From the NCBI RefSeq assembly GCF_000282315.2, contig NZ_AKJN02000006.1, positions 868,001-932,000 of the forward strand: 64,000 nt of DNA. Direction: 5' to 3'. Each line of letters begins with the position of its first letter. The stretch's first letter is position 1. A program made the translations under genes and the position numbers. Below the pieces are notes generated by a model. The model did not search any database. It saw nothing but the letters and a program-made list of their open reading frames with translations, and was not told the origin of the DNA. Source of the DNA: Pseudomonas sp. GM41(2012) (GTDB lineage: Bacteria; Pseudomonadota; Gammaproteobacteria; Pseudomonadales; Pseudomonadaceae). Below, piece by piece: positions 18,483-26,581 of the stretch.

Positions 18483-19362
18483 TTCCACTGTCTGGCCCAA
18501 AGGCTACCGCTGCGCCGTGGTACTGACCGTCGATTACAACGACATCCACGGCATCCTCACCCAGGCCCCGGAAGTCGCCGGGCGCGACAAGACGCTGTCG
18601 GTCTGGCGCTATGGCACCCAACGCGGCGTCGACCGTTTGCTCGGTTTGTTCGAAGAACTGGGGGTTTCCAGCAGCTGGTTTGTGCCCGGTATCGTCGCCG
18701 AGGAAAACCCCGGGCACATTCGGGCAATCCAGGCCGGTGGACATGAGATCGCCTGCGCCGGTTATCGCCATCAGCACTACGACAACCTGAGTCTCAACGA
18801 GCAAAGCGCCGAGATGGCCAAAGGCTGTGAGGCGTTGACCGCGCTGACTGGCCAGCGCCCGACGGGGTTTCGCATCCCGGCCGGCAACGGTGCGCCGGGC
18901 TTCATCGAGGCGTTGAAGGATCACGGCATTCGCTGGTCATCGTCGTGGCGCGGTGATGATTTGCCATTCGTTCATCCGACGGCGCCCGAAGTCATTGAGT
19001 TGCCGTTGCACTACGAACTGGAAGACGAACCCTACTTCGCCTTCAACCTGAGCCCGGCCGTGCCCCCGGCGCAATCGCGGATCGCCTCTTACAGCCACAC
19101 CCTGGGCAACCTGCAAATGGACTTCGCCGGGTTTCACCGGTTTGGTTTGTGTTATGTGCTGCGGCTGCACCCGGAGATCATTGCTACGCCCGGGCGGATT
19201 GGCGTGTTGCGCGAGTTGCTGGAGGGGATTCAACAGCACGATGACGTGTGGATTGCCACGGGCGCTGAGGTCGCTCAATGGTGGGCTGAATCGGCGCTGC
19301 CGGTGACCGAGGACCATCCGGCGGCCGTGTATGAGCGGCATTATCGGGATTACCTTTCATGA
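18475..19362 (+). CDS. NodB-fold protein 2, paralogue with altered metal site
   Basis: 295 residues, clearly a paralogue of the preceding gene (shared SSS-RGDD block, LHPEI near LFHPK, PGRI, DDVW-AT and AQWW at the C-terminus). The first metal-binding His of the H-x3-H motif is replaced by Ala: IACAGYRHQHY, A95 and H99, where paralogue 1 has AYHGYKHES. The Asp motif is TVDYND. It may bind metal differently, use a nearby His, or be a non-catalytic partner. AAGGAG precedes the ATG. Overlaps the MmgE/PrpD gene by 4 nt, so the three genes are translationally coupled. Confidence 0.8.
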   Translation: MADSTVWPKGYRCAVVLTVDYNDIHGILTQAPEVAGRDKTLSVWRYGTQRGVDRLLGLFEELGVSSSWFVPGIVAEENPGHIRAIQAGGHEIACAGYRHQHYDNLSLNEQSAEMAKGCEALTALTGQRPTGFRIPAGNGAPGFIEALKDHGIRWSSSWRGDDLPFVHPTAPEVIELPLHYELEDEPYFAFNLSPAVPPAQSRIASYSHTLGNLQMDFAGFHRFGLCYVLRLHPEIIATPGRIGVLRELLEGIQQHDDVWIATGAEVAQWWAESALPVTEDHPAAVYERHYRDYLS

Positions 19363-20723
19363 GTGAGCGGATGCAGCGATTGGCGCAGTTCTGCGTCGAC
19401 ACCCGATTCGAAGACTTGCCGCCCGCACTGGTGGCCCAAGCCAAGCGGCACATACTCGACACCTTCGGCGCGACCCTGGCCGGGGCTGGCAGCGATGTCG
19501 CGAAGCAGGCACGGCAGGTCTTCGACGGTGAAACCGGGAGCACGTTGATCTGGGGCACCGATCAGCGCACCGGCGCGGCTCAGGCCGCCATGCTCAATGG
19601 TGTCGCCGCCCACGCCCTGGAACTCGACGACACCGGCGGCTGCGACCATTCCGGCGCGGTGGTGCTGCCGGCAGTCATGTCTGCGGTGGCGATGTCCGGA
19701 AAACCGGTGAATGGCCGGGAGTTGATCACTGCCGTGGTGATTGGCTACGAAATCGGCCGTCGGGTGCTCGAAGCCTGCGGCAGCTATTCCGCCCACAACG
19801 GCGCCGGCTGGCACTCCACCGCCACCTGCGGCGTGTTCGGTGCGGCGGCGGCCAGTGCGCGAATTCTCGGACTGGATACCGCGAAAACCGTCTCGGCGCT
19901 GGGCATTGCCGGCAGTTTCAGCGGGGGGTTATGGGCGTTTATCCACGACGGCTCGCAAAGCAAAAAACTTCACAGTGGTCGTGCCGCCGAGGGTGGATTG
20001 CTGGCGGCGCGTTTTGCCCAACGAGGCATCACCGGGCCGACCCGATTATTCGATGATGTCTGGGGCGGATTTCTCAAGACCCTGGCCGGTGAGACTGCAC
20101 AACCTGACGCGCTGGATGCCGATCTGGGCGTCGTATGGAAACTTGCTCGCTGTTCGATCAAACCTTATGCCGCATGCCGCGGAACGCATTCAGCCATTGA
20201 TGCGCTAGGGCTGTTGCTGGATCAGTTGCAGGTCAGCGCGGATCAGGTCGAGGATGTCCGGGTGTCGTTGTGCGGGTTTCTGCAGGACATGTGCGGCGGG
20301 CGAGACGTCGGTACGCTGGCGGCGGCGCAGATGAGCCTGCCGTATGCCCTCGCGGCCCGGCTGGTGCAGGGTCATTGCCGGCTGGAGGCGTATGACGATG
20401 AACAACGACGCGATCCACGGATTGCTCACTTGATGTCACATATCTGTCTTGAAGTGGACCCGCAACTGTCAGAGGATGGCGAGCCCGTCGTCAGCGTGCG
20501 GACCGTGGACGGTCGGCAAGCGAGCCTGTGTGTCGACCCGCCGCTGGGTGCGCCGGGCAATCCGTTGAGTGATGCGGCGCTGGAGGAGAAGTTTTTCAGT
20601 CTGGCGGTGCGGGTGATGCCGCGGGAGCAGGCTGGAGAACTGCTTGAGCAGTTGTGGCGGGTTGAAGAGTTGGAATCTATAGAGGCTCTGGGTGCATGGC
20701 TTGGGGGTTTGGGTGGTCGTTAA
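19359..20723 (+). CDS. MmgE/PrpD family protein (possible epimerase)
   Basis: 454 residues, full family length. Typical blocks: HILDTFGATLAGAGSD, GVAAHALELDDTGGCDHSGA (D90, D91, H97), AGWHSTATCGVFGAAAAS and KKLHSGRAAEGGLLAARFA. The family contains 2-methylcitrate dehydratase and iminodisuccinate epimerase. No other methylcitrate-cycle gene is nearby, whereas a C-N lyase is, so an epimerase that presents the correct stereoisomer to the lyase is the better guess. It overlaps the second NodB-fold gene by 4 nt and is the last gene of the coupled set. Confidence 0.85.
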   Translation: MSERMQRLAQFCVDTRFEDLPPALVAQAKRHILDTFGATLAGAGSDVAKQARQVFDGETGSTLIWGTDQRTGAAQAAMLNGVAAHALELDDTGGCDHSGAVVLPAVMSAVAMSGKPVNGRELITAVVIGYEIGRRVLEACGSYSAHNGAGWHSTATCGVFGAAAASARILGLDTAKTVSALGIAGSFSGGLWAFIHDGSQSKKLHSGRAAEGGLLAARFAQRGITGPTRLFDDVWGGFLKTLAGETAQPDALDADLGVVWKLARCSIKPYAACRGTHSAIDALGLLLDQLQVSADQVEDVRVSLCGFLQDMCGGRDVGTLAAAQMSLPYALAARLVQGHCRLEAYDDEQRRDPRIAHLMSHICLEVDPQLSEDGEPVVSVRTVDGRQASLCVDPPLGAPGNPLSDAALEEKFFSLAVRVMPREQAGELLEQLWRVEELESIEALGAWLGGLGGR

Positions 20724-20725
20724 AA

Positions 20726-20892
20726 CCACCCCTCACCCCAACCCTCTCCCCAAGGGGGAGAGGGGGAAAGGGGGCCGATCTTCATGCTGTTCAAAGCCTG
20801 AGTTCGACTCGGAATTTCAGGTCGATGTAACTCGAAAAACACCTCGATCAGTCCCCTCTACCCTCTGGGGAGAGGGTTAGGGTGAGGGGTGG
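20726..20892. repeat. MITE-like snap-back element, copy 2 (inverted orientation)
   Basis: About 167 bp, the reverse orientation of copies 1 and 3 judged by the core (CCTGAGTTCGACTCGG and AGGTCGATGTAACTCG). Termini are ACCACCCCTCACC and GGTGAGGGGTGG. The arm equivalent to the GCGGTCCGACGTTTCGG variant is instead a plain purine/pyrimidine arm, so the arms seem modular. Confidence 0.85.
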
Positions 20893-20932
20893 ATCCCAAG
20901 CCAAATACCAAAATAAGGACATCCGCACCACC

Positions 20933-22111
20933 GTGGCCACTTACTCACTCGTTATCCGCCGGTTGATGATCGTTTCGCTGACCATCGTCGTCAGCCGCGC
21001 CATCACCAGCCCGCTGCTGACGTTGTTCCTGAGCAACAAACTCGGCCTCAACCAACAGGATGTCGGCTTGCTGCTGGGCATCGCAGTGTTTATCGCCACC
21101 CTGCTCGCGCTCTACGGCGGTTACATCATCGACCGCCTCGAAAAGCGCCGGCTACTGATCCTGGCGATGCTCTCCAGCGCCATTGGCTTCGTGCTCCTGA
21201 CCTTCGCCGACAACCTCTACCTGACCACCGCCACCCTGGTGATCACCGAAACCGCCTCGGCGCTGTTTCTGATCGGCTCGAAGGCAATCCTCAGCGAAAA
21301 CCTGCCCATGGGCCAGCGTGCCAAGGCGTTTTCCCTGCGCTACACCTTGACCAACATCGGCTACGCCACCGGTCCGATGCTGGGCGTGGTGATTGCCGGG
21401 GTGTATCCGATTGCACCGTTCCTGATCGCCGGCGGCATCGCGTTCTTCAGTATTTTCCTGATGATCGGGATACCGAAGGACTCGGCCCAGACACCCGCAA
21501 TCGGCCAGCCCCAGAGTTTTCTCAAGACGCTGGTCACCCTGAAAAACGACCGCACGCTGATCATGTTCACCTGTGGCTGCCTGCTCAGTACCGTGGTCCA
21601 CGGCCGTTTCACACTGTACCTGTCGCAATACCTGCTGGTGACCCACGACTCCAAACGGGCACTGGAAACCATGGCCGCCCTGCTCGCCTGCAACGCGATC
21701 AGCGTGATCCTGCTGCAATACCAGATCGGCCGCTTCCTCAAGCGCGAACAATTGCGTTACTGGATCGCGGGCGGTACCAGTCTGTTCATCGTCGGGTTGA
21801 TCGGCTTCAGCCTGGCCGACAGCCTGGTGAGCTGGTGCGTGGCCATGTTCATCTTCACCCTTGGTGAAATGATCATTTACCCCGCCGAATTCCTCTTCGT
21901 CGACACCTTGGCCCCGGAAGAACTGCGCGGTAGTTATTACGGCGCGCAAAACCTCGCGGCCCTCGGCGGTGCGTTGAGCCCGGTGATTTGCGGTTTCCTG
22001 CTGATGCACACCCCGGCGCCAACGATGTTTTATGCCCTGAGCGCGCTGACCGCCATGGGCGGTTTCCTGTGTTTCATGAGTGGTCGTCGGGTGGCTTTAC
22101 AGCAAAATTAA
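20933..22111 (+). CDS. MFS transporter, probable drug or metabolite exporter
   Basis: 392 residues, twelve hydrophobic segments in two six-helix halves with the usual central cytoplasmic loop (about residues 180-205). Loop 2-3 has YGGYIIDRLEKRRLL, the MFS motif A region, and helix 5 has GYATGPMLGVVIAG, the motif C pattern seen in drug/H+ antiporters. GTG 20933 was chosen: it is preceded by AAGGA 13 nt upstream and starts just before the first helix. In-frame codons further upstream lie in the repeat. Substrate unknown; it may export a product of the preceding cluster. Confidence 0.8.
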   Translation: MATYSLVIRRLMIVSLTIVVSRAITSPLLTLFLSNKLGLNQQDVGLLLGIAVFIATLLALYGGYIIDRLEKRRLLILAMLSSAIGFVLLTFADNLYLTTATLVITETASALFLIGSKAILSENLPMGQRAKAFSLRYTLTNIGYATGPMLGVVIAGVYPIAPFLIAGGIAFFSIFLMIGIPKDSAQTPAIGQPQSFLKTLVTLKNDRTLIMFTCGCLLSTVVHGRFTLYLSQYLLVTHDSKRALETMAALLACNAISVILLQYQIGRFLKREQLRYWIAGGTSLFIVGLIGFSLADSLVSWCVAMFIFTLGEMIIYPAEFLFVDTLAPEELRGSYYGAQNLAALGGALSPVICGFLLMHTPAPTMFYALSALTAMGGFLCFMSGRRVALQQN

Positions 22112-22131
22112 TGCACTGAAACTGCATTAAT
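22107..22131. promoter_or_regulatory. Perfect 9 bp inverted repeat overlapping the MFS stop codon
   Basis: ATTAATGCA, a 7 nt loop and TGCATTAAT. The MFS TAA lies inside the left arm. AT-rich with no T-run, so it resembles an operator or a first leader hairpin rather than a terminator. First of four dyads before the HPP gene. Confidence 0.6.
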
Positions 22132-22154
22132 ATGAATTTGTCAGCATCGGGAAT

Positions 22155-22238
22155 GAACGGCACACTGTGCTCGTTCCTCCCCCAATAGTTGGAACAACTT
22201 CAAGGGCTTTCTGGGTATCCCAGCTAAGCCTTTTTTTT
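22155..22238 (+). terminator. Stem-loops and intrinsic terminator upstream of the HPP gene
   Basis: Two hairpins (GAACGGCACA with TGTGC-T-CGTTC at 22155-22176; AGTTG-GAA-CAACT at 22187-22199) precede a canonical terminator: GGCTT-T-CTGGG, loop TAT, CCCAG-CT-AAGCC, then eight T (22205-22238). It ends the MFS transcript. The HPP ATG is only 32 nt after the T-run, which leaves little room for a separate promoter, so the structure may also act as an attenuator. Confidence 0.8.
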
Positions 22239-22270
22239 GCCTCGGTTTTTTTCAACGGATCGTCTGCCTC

Positions 22271-22966
22271 ATGTTTGCTCGCTGGTTTCCCGCCGCCATC
22301 AACACTCGCCCCTCCGAATGGAGCCGCGCCGCGATCGGCATGTCCTTGGGCACGATGTTCAGCGTCTGGCTCTGCAGCCAGGTATTCGGCATGCAAGTGG
22401 CGCAACACCTGATCGGCCCGCTGGGTGCCTCGGCCGTGTTGCTGTTCGCAGTGTCCTCCGGCGCCCTCGCCCAGCCCTGGTCGATTCTTGGCGGCTACCT
22501 CAGCGCCGGGGTGGTTTCGCTGCTGGTCGCTCACGTGCTCGGACGAACCCTTGGCAGCGCCTGTCTGGCGGCGGGCATGGCGCTGATTCTGATGTGCTGG
22601 CTGCGTTGCCTGCACCCACCGGCCGGGGCCTTGGCGTTGCTGTTGGTGTTGGCAGACCCGGCGACCATTGCCCTCGACTGGAAAGCCCTCGGCCCGGTGA
22701 TGCTCAGCGGATCAACCATGTTGCTCAGCGCCCTGGCCTACAACAACCTGACGCGCATTCGTTACCCAAAACGTCCCGCTGAACCGGCACCGATGATGCC
22801 CGTCCCCGACAGCCAGGCGATCACTGCCCAGGACCTGAAGCTGGCCCTGGCGGACATGGAAGCCTTCTTCGACGTCACCCCGGAAGACCTTGAACAGTTG
22901 ATCCATGCGAGCGAACTGCACGCCAAACGCCGCAGCATTGGTGATGTGTTTTCCAGTAAGGGTTGA
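22271..22966 (+). CDS. HPP-family integral membrane protein
   Basis: 231 residues. Four or five hydrophobic segments cover about residues 20-165, with the family's namesake motif in RCLHPPAGALALLL. A hydrophilic C-terminal tail of about 65 residues (VPDSQAITAQDLKLALADME) probably lies in the cytoplasm. HPP proteins are poorly characterised; plant and cyanobacterial members have been linked to nitrite transport, but nothing here shows that substrate. It follows a terminator-bearing leader. The TGA stop abuts a class A REP. Confidence 0.85.
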   Translation: MFARWFPAAINTRPSEWSRAAIGMSLGTMFSVWLCSQVFGMQVAQHLIGPLGASAVLLFAVSSGALAQPWSILGGYLSAGVVSLLVAHVLGRTLGSACLAAGMALILMCWLRCLHPPAGALALLLVLADPATIALDWKALGPVMLSGSTMLLSALAYNNLTRIRYPKRPAEPAPMMPVPDSQAITAQDLKLALADMEAFFDVTPEDLEQLIHASELHAKRRSIGDVFSSKG

Positions 22967-23052
22967 AGATCAAAAGTTCGCAGCCTGCGGTGCTCCTACA
23001 TTGAAATGCAATCCCCTGTAGGAGCTGCCGCAGGCTGCGATCTTTTGCTTTT
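22967..23052. repeat. REP pair, class A (inverted)
   Basis: Inverted class A copies directly after the HPP stop codon and before the convergent astA-like gene. The left copy is diverged (GTTCGCAGCCTGCGGTGCTC); the right copy is canonical. It can serve as a two-way transcript end. Confidence 0.88.
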
Positions 23053-23062
23053 AAGATTTTAT

Positions 23063-24097
23063 CTAGGCTGCTGACTGTTGCCGTGCAGGCACCGCCAGAC
23101 TGACCGCGCGCACCGATGAACCGGCACTCAACCCCAAACTCTTCGCAGTTGCTGCATCGACTATCAACGTCCCGGCAGCCACCCGCGCCGGTGCCGCGGT
23201 AATCCGGCACTCGGCAAATTGACGGTTATGAATCAGGTATGTCGCCGCCTGCTCACCCGGTGTGCCAATGCTCAGTTGCAGCACCTGACTGTCGCGCACT
23301 GCGCGGATATCCCCGGTGGCGCATTCGATCAGCGGGCCGCCGTCGAAGATGTCGATGTAATCGCGGTGTTCGAATCCTTCAGCCTTGAGCATGCCCAGCG
23401 CCGGTTCGGTGTTGGGGTGAACACGACCGATGACGGTTCGCGCCGCTTCCGGCAACAGGCAGGTCGGCAGCGGAAACTTGGGCATCAGCTCGGCGATGAA
23501 CGTCTTGTTACCCAGCCCGGTCAGGTAGTCGGCATCGGCAAAGTCCATTTTGAAGAAGTGCCGACCCAGGCCTTCCCAGAACGGTGAAACGCCCTCTGCG
23601 TCCGAGTAACCGCGCATCTCGGCGATGACCTTCTCCCCGAAATGCTGACGAAACTCCGCCAGAAACAGAAACCGCGCCTTGGACAGCAAGCGCCCGTTCA
23701 GACCGCTGCGGTGATCGGCATGCAGAAACAGCGAACACAGCTCTGAGTGACCGGTCATGTCGTTACCGAGGAACAACGTCGGCAACTGCTGATTGATCCC
23801 GAGGTTTTTCGAGGCCGCGACAAACAGGCCCAGTCGATAGTTGTACCAGGGCTCACGCAGGCCGACGGCACCGGCCAGTGCGCAAATGCCGATGGCTTCA
23901 TGCTGGTCATTCTCCAGCACAAACAGGTAATCGGCATCGGCGCGTTCGGCCTCGCCGGCGAAGGTTTTCGCCGCCCATTCCAGACGCTGGCGCAGACGCC
24001 CTGCGTCGGCCGGCAAAGTGGTCAAACCGGTTCCGGCGCTATGGGCCAGGGCTAACAGTGCCGGCAGGTCTGCCGGTGTGGCTGGACGAACGATCAT
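23063..24097 (-). CDS. Arginine N-succinyltransferase-like protein (AstA/AruG family)
   Basis: 344 residues, usual AstA length. AstA blocks present: MIVRPATPADLPALLALA, YNYRLGLFVAASKNLGI, GNDMTGHSELCSLFL and EMRGYSDAEGVSPFWEGLGRHFF. The enzyme transfers succinyl from succinyl-CoA to the alpha-amino group of arginine or ornithine, the first step of the AST pathway. The remaining ast genes are absent here, and the partner is a CtlX-like gene that overlaps it by 4 nt. It may be a paralogue acting on citrulline, ornithine or another product rather than the main AruF/AruG enzyme. Confidence 0.85.
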   Translation of the reverse strand: MIVRPATPADLPALLALAHSAGTGLTTLPADAGRLRQRLEWAAKTFAGEAERADADYLFVLENDQHEAIGICALAGAVGLREPWYNYRLGLFVAASKNLGINQQLPTLFLGNDMTGHSELCSLFLHADHRSGLNGRLLSKARFLFLAEFRQHFGEKVIAEMRGYSDAEGVSPFWEGLGRHFFKMDFADADYLTGLGNKTFIAELMPKFPLPTCLLPEAARTVIGRVHPNTEPALGMLKAEGFEHRDYIDIFDGGPLIECATGDIRAVRDSQVLQLSIGTPGEQAATYLIHNRQFAECRITAAPARVAAGTLIVDAATAKSLGLSAGSSVRAVSLAVPARQQSAA

Positions 24098-25032
24098 CGC
24101 ATTTGCTCCTGGGTAGCCAGATGTTTGGACAGAAAGACCTCGGCCAGCATGCAGCGCGCGCTGCCGCCGCCAATTCGCTCGATGGTGTCGATGTTCACGG
24201 GGAGTGGCGTGGTGTGGGTTTCGATCAGGCGACGTTGCGCGGCATCCAGCGATTGCCAGGCCGTGCGCGACATCACCAGCAAGGGTTCGCCCGCAGCGTT
24301 GTGGACTTCCAGCATGTTGCCGGCGAAAGATTCCAGCTGCGCCCAGTTCAAGGCAATCACCTGCTTGCCGCTGTCTTCCAGGCGTTTACGCAGGGCCAGG
24401 CGTTCGGCCGGGTGCGTGACCGACGCCAGGCACGCCACGGCCAGGCGCGTGCCGACACTCATCATCACGTTGGTGTGGTATATCGCGACGCCCTGGCGGT
24501 CCACCGCATTGAAGGCGCACAGCTCGTAACCCAAATGACTGACCACCTGGTCCAGGGCGCGGGCATGGGTGCGGGTGGAGTAACCGGCGTAGCAAATCCG
24601 CTGCTGACGATCCAGCACCATGCTGCCGGTGCCTTCGAGGAACACTTCCTGCTGTTCGAGGCTGGAAAGGTCCAGCAACTGCTCGACCCGGTACTCGTCC
24701 CGCAGCCAGTCGAGCACGCCTTTGTCCCGTTCCAGACGCCGGTTATGGCCCTGCATCGGGTACAGCACCAATGTGCCGTCGGGATGGCTGCTCCACCAGT
24801 TGTTGGGGAAGATCGAATCCGGGGTATGCGGCGCTTCGCGGTCGTTGTGCACCATGACCTCGACACCGTGGTGACGCAGCGCGGCAACGTAGCCATCGAA
24901 CTCTTGCAGGGCCTTGAGCTGCACGTCTTCGCTGACGGCGGCCGGCTGCTGGAAACGGTTGTTCGCCGCCGTGTCCTGATTGAAGGAGAAACGTGTCGGG
25001 CGAATCATCAAAACGGTATTGGTGGTTTGCAT
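24094..25032 (-). CDS. ctlX: CtlX-like amidinotransferase/deiminase family protein
   Basis: 312 residues. Guanidino-modifying fold: TNTVLMIRPTRFSFNQDTAANN at the N-terminus, IFPNNWWSSHPDGTLVLYPM with the conserved Asn-Asn-Trp, a central IYHTNVMMSVGTRLAVAC carrying the His, and IGGGSARCMLAEVFL with the C-terminal Cys typical of arginine deiminase-like enzymes. The CtlX name comes from citrulline utilisation genes. The nearby ABC importer and AstA-like gene fit a role in arginine or citrulline use. ATG 25032 is chosen because homology-like sequence begins there; upstream codons are low-complexity. No strong ribosome site is visible. Confidence 0.8.
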   Translation of the reverse strand: MQTTNTVLMIRPTRFSFNQDTAANNRFQQPAAVSEDVQLKALQEFDGYVAALRHHGVEVMVHNDREAPHTPDSIFPNNWWSSHPDGTLVLYPMQGHNRRLERDKGVLDWLRDEYRVEQLLDLSSLEQQEVFLEGTGSMVLDRQQRICYAGYSTRTHARALDQVVSHLGYELCAFNAVDRQGVAIYHTNVMMSVGTRLAVACLASVTHPAERLALRKRLEDSGKQVIALNWAQLESFAGNMLEVHNAAGEPLLVMSRTAWQSLDAAQRRLIETHTTPLPVNIDTIERIGGGSARCMLAEVFLSKHLATQEQMR

Positions 25033-25171
25033 GGGCACAGATTCAATGAGGGTTAAGAGGTACTCATTGTCTGTTTCGGCGCCGGGAAAACCCGGTTGAT
25101 AAGGGGCTGCGGCGTGATGGAAACGGCTGAAAAACGTGTGTGGGTCAGCCGATTCGGCGAGCACCGAAATG

Positions 25172-25266
25172 CAAAAGATCGCAGCCTTCGGCAGCTCCTA
25201 CGGGATCGGGTTTTCACGCGGTCAATGTAGGAGCTGCCGAAGGCTGCGATCTTTTGATCTTGATCT
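25172..25266. repeat. REP pair, class A (inverted)
   Basis: Two inverted class A copies (AAAAGATCGCAGCCTTCGGC and its partner) between the Lrp gene and the ctlX gene. The pair therefore lies inside the presumed minus-strand operon. Confidence 0.9.
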
Positions 25267-25271
25267 TGCTT

Positions 25272-25751
25272 CTATTCCATCGTGGTCTTGACCATCGCCA
25301 ATTCCGGATGGCTGACCAACTTGTCGATGTGCAAATCCGGATCATCGAACCAGACTTCGGTCAGCACCCGATAGTGCTCCATGTCCCGGCAACGCATGCG
25401 CAAGCTGTAGTCGAACGCGCCGCTGATCAACCGACATTCCAGCACCTGCGGACAGGCGCGGACCTTGGCTTCGAACGCCTTTTGCGCCGCCCGCCCACTC
25501 TGGTTCGACAACGCAACCAGTACCAGCAACGACAAGCCTGGTGTCAGTTTCTTTTCATCGAGAATCGCGCCATACCCACGAATGACCCCGAGCTGTTCGA
25601 GCTTGCGCACCCGTTCCAGGCACGGCCTGGGCGTCAGGTGCACGCGCTCGGAAAGCTTTTGATAAGTGATGCGCCCTTCGTGGCGCAGCACTTCGATGAT
25701 TGCCTGATCGATACGATCAAGCACGATCGACAGATCGCGGATATCCGCCAT
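25272..25751 (-). CDS. Lrp/AsnC-family transcriptional regulator
   Basis: 159 residues: N-terminal HTH (DRIDQAIIEVLRHEGRITYQKLSERVHLTPRPCLERVRKLE) and a RAM effector domain with SGAFDYSLRMRCRDMEHYRVL. Feast/famine regulators bind amino acids; the neighbours suggest arginine, ornithine or citrulline. It lies 12 nt downstream of the ABC ATPase gene in the same direction, so it is probably co-transcribed and provides feedback on the importer operon and the ctlX-astA pair. Confidence 0.9.
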   Translation of the reverse strand: MADIRDLSIVLDRIDQAIIEVLRHEGRITYQKLSERVHLTPRPCLERVRKLEQLGVIRGYGAILDEKKLTPGLSLLVLVALSNQSGRAAQKAFEAKVRACPQVLECRLISGAFDYSLRMRCRDMEHYRVLTEVWFDDPDLHIDKLVSHPELAMVKTTME

Positions 25752-25763
25752 GTACGTCTTGCC

Positions 25764-26525
25764 TCACTTCAAACGACCCGATAGAAATTGCTGCAAACGT
25801 TCACTTTTTGGCTGGTCGAGGATCGTAGCGTCACCCTGCTCCTCGACCTTCCCTTGATGCAAGAACAACACCTGACTGGAAACCTGCCGGGCAAACCCCA
25901 TCTCGTGGGTCACCATCAACATGGTACGGCCTTCTTCGGCCAGCGCCTGAATTACCTTCAACACCTCACCCACCAATTCCGGATCGAGTGCCGAAGTCGG
26001 CTCGTCGAACAACAGAATCTCCGGTTCCACCGCCAGGGCACGCGCGATTGCCACCCGTTGTTGTTGCCCACCGGACAGAAATGCCGGGTATTGATCGGCC
26101 ACTCGTTGTGGCAGACCGACCTTGTCCAGATAGGCCCGTGCACTCTCTTCGGCGGCCTTGCGGCTGATCCCCAGCACCCGACACGGCGCCAGCACAATGT
26201 TCTCCAGCACCGTCAGATGGCTCCACAGATTGAAATGCTGGAACACCATCGCCAGGCGCGTGCGCAAACGCTGCAATTGCGCCGGATGAGCGACGCGCAT
26301 GCCACCGGCACCCGGGCGCGTGATGACGCGCTCGCCGTCCAGCTCAATGGCGCCTTCGTCCGCACGTTCCAGAAAGTTGATGCAGCGCAGCATCGTGCTT
26401 TTACCCGAGCCGCTGGCGCCGATCATGCTCACCACATCGCCTGCCCGTGCATTCAACGAGACGCCCTTGAGCACTTCGTTGTCACCAAAACGTTTATACA
26501 GATTTTCAACCGTGAGTTTGTACAT
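25764..26525 (-). CDS. Basic amino acid ABC transporter ATP-binding protein (HisP/AotP-like)
   Basis: 253 residues. Walker A GASGSGKST at 36-44, signature [15 protein letters not shown], Walker [15 protein letters not shown] and H-loop MVTHEMGFARQV. The insertion RPGAGGMRVAHPAQLQRLR after the Walker A helix is typical of HisP/ArtP-type ATPases for basic amino acids. ATG 26525 (MYKLTVENLY) has AGGAG 8 nt upstream; earlier in-frame codons are not protein-like. Confidence 0.93.
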   Translation of the reverse strand: MYKLTVENLYKRFGDNEVLKGVSLNARAGDVVSMIGASGSGKSTMLRCINFLERADEGAIELDGERVITRPGAGGMRVAHPAQLQRLRTRLAMVFQHFNLWSHLTVLENIVLAPCRVLGISRKAAEESARAYLDKVGLPQRVADQYPAFLSGGQQQRVAIARALAVEPEILLFDEPTSALDPELVGEVLKVIQALAEEGRTMLMVTHEMGFARQVSSQVLFLHQGKVEEQGDATILDQPKSERLQQFLSGRLK

Positions 26526-26581
26526 GTCAGCACTCCTGGAGCGGTGCGCATGGCGGCACCGCTCTGGACAGAAAATGGGAT

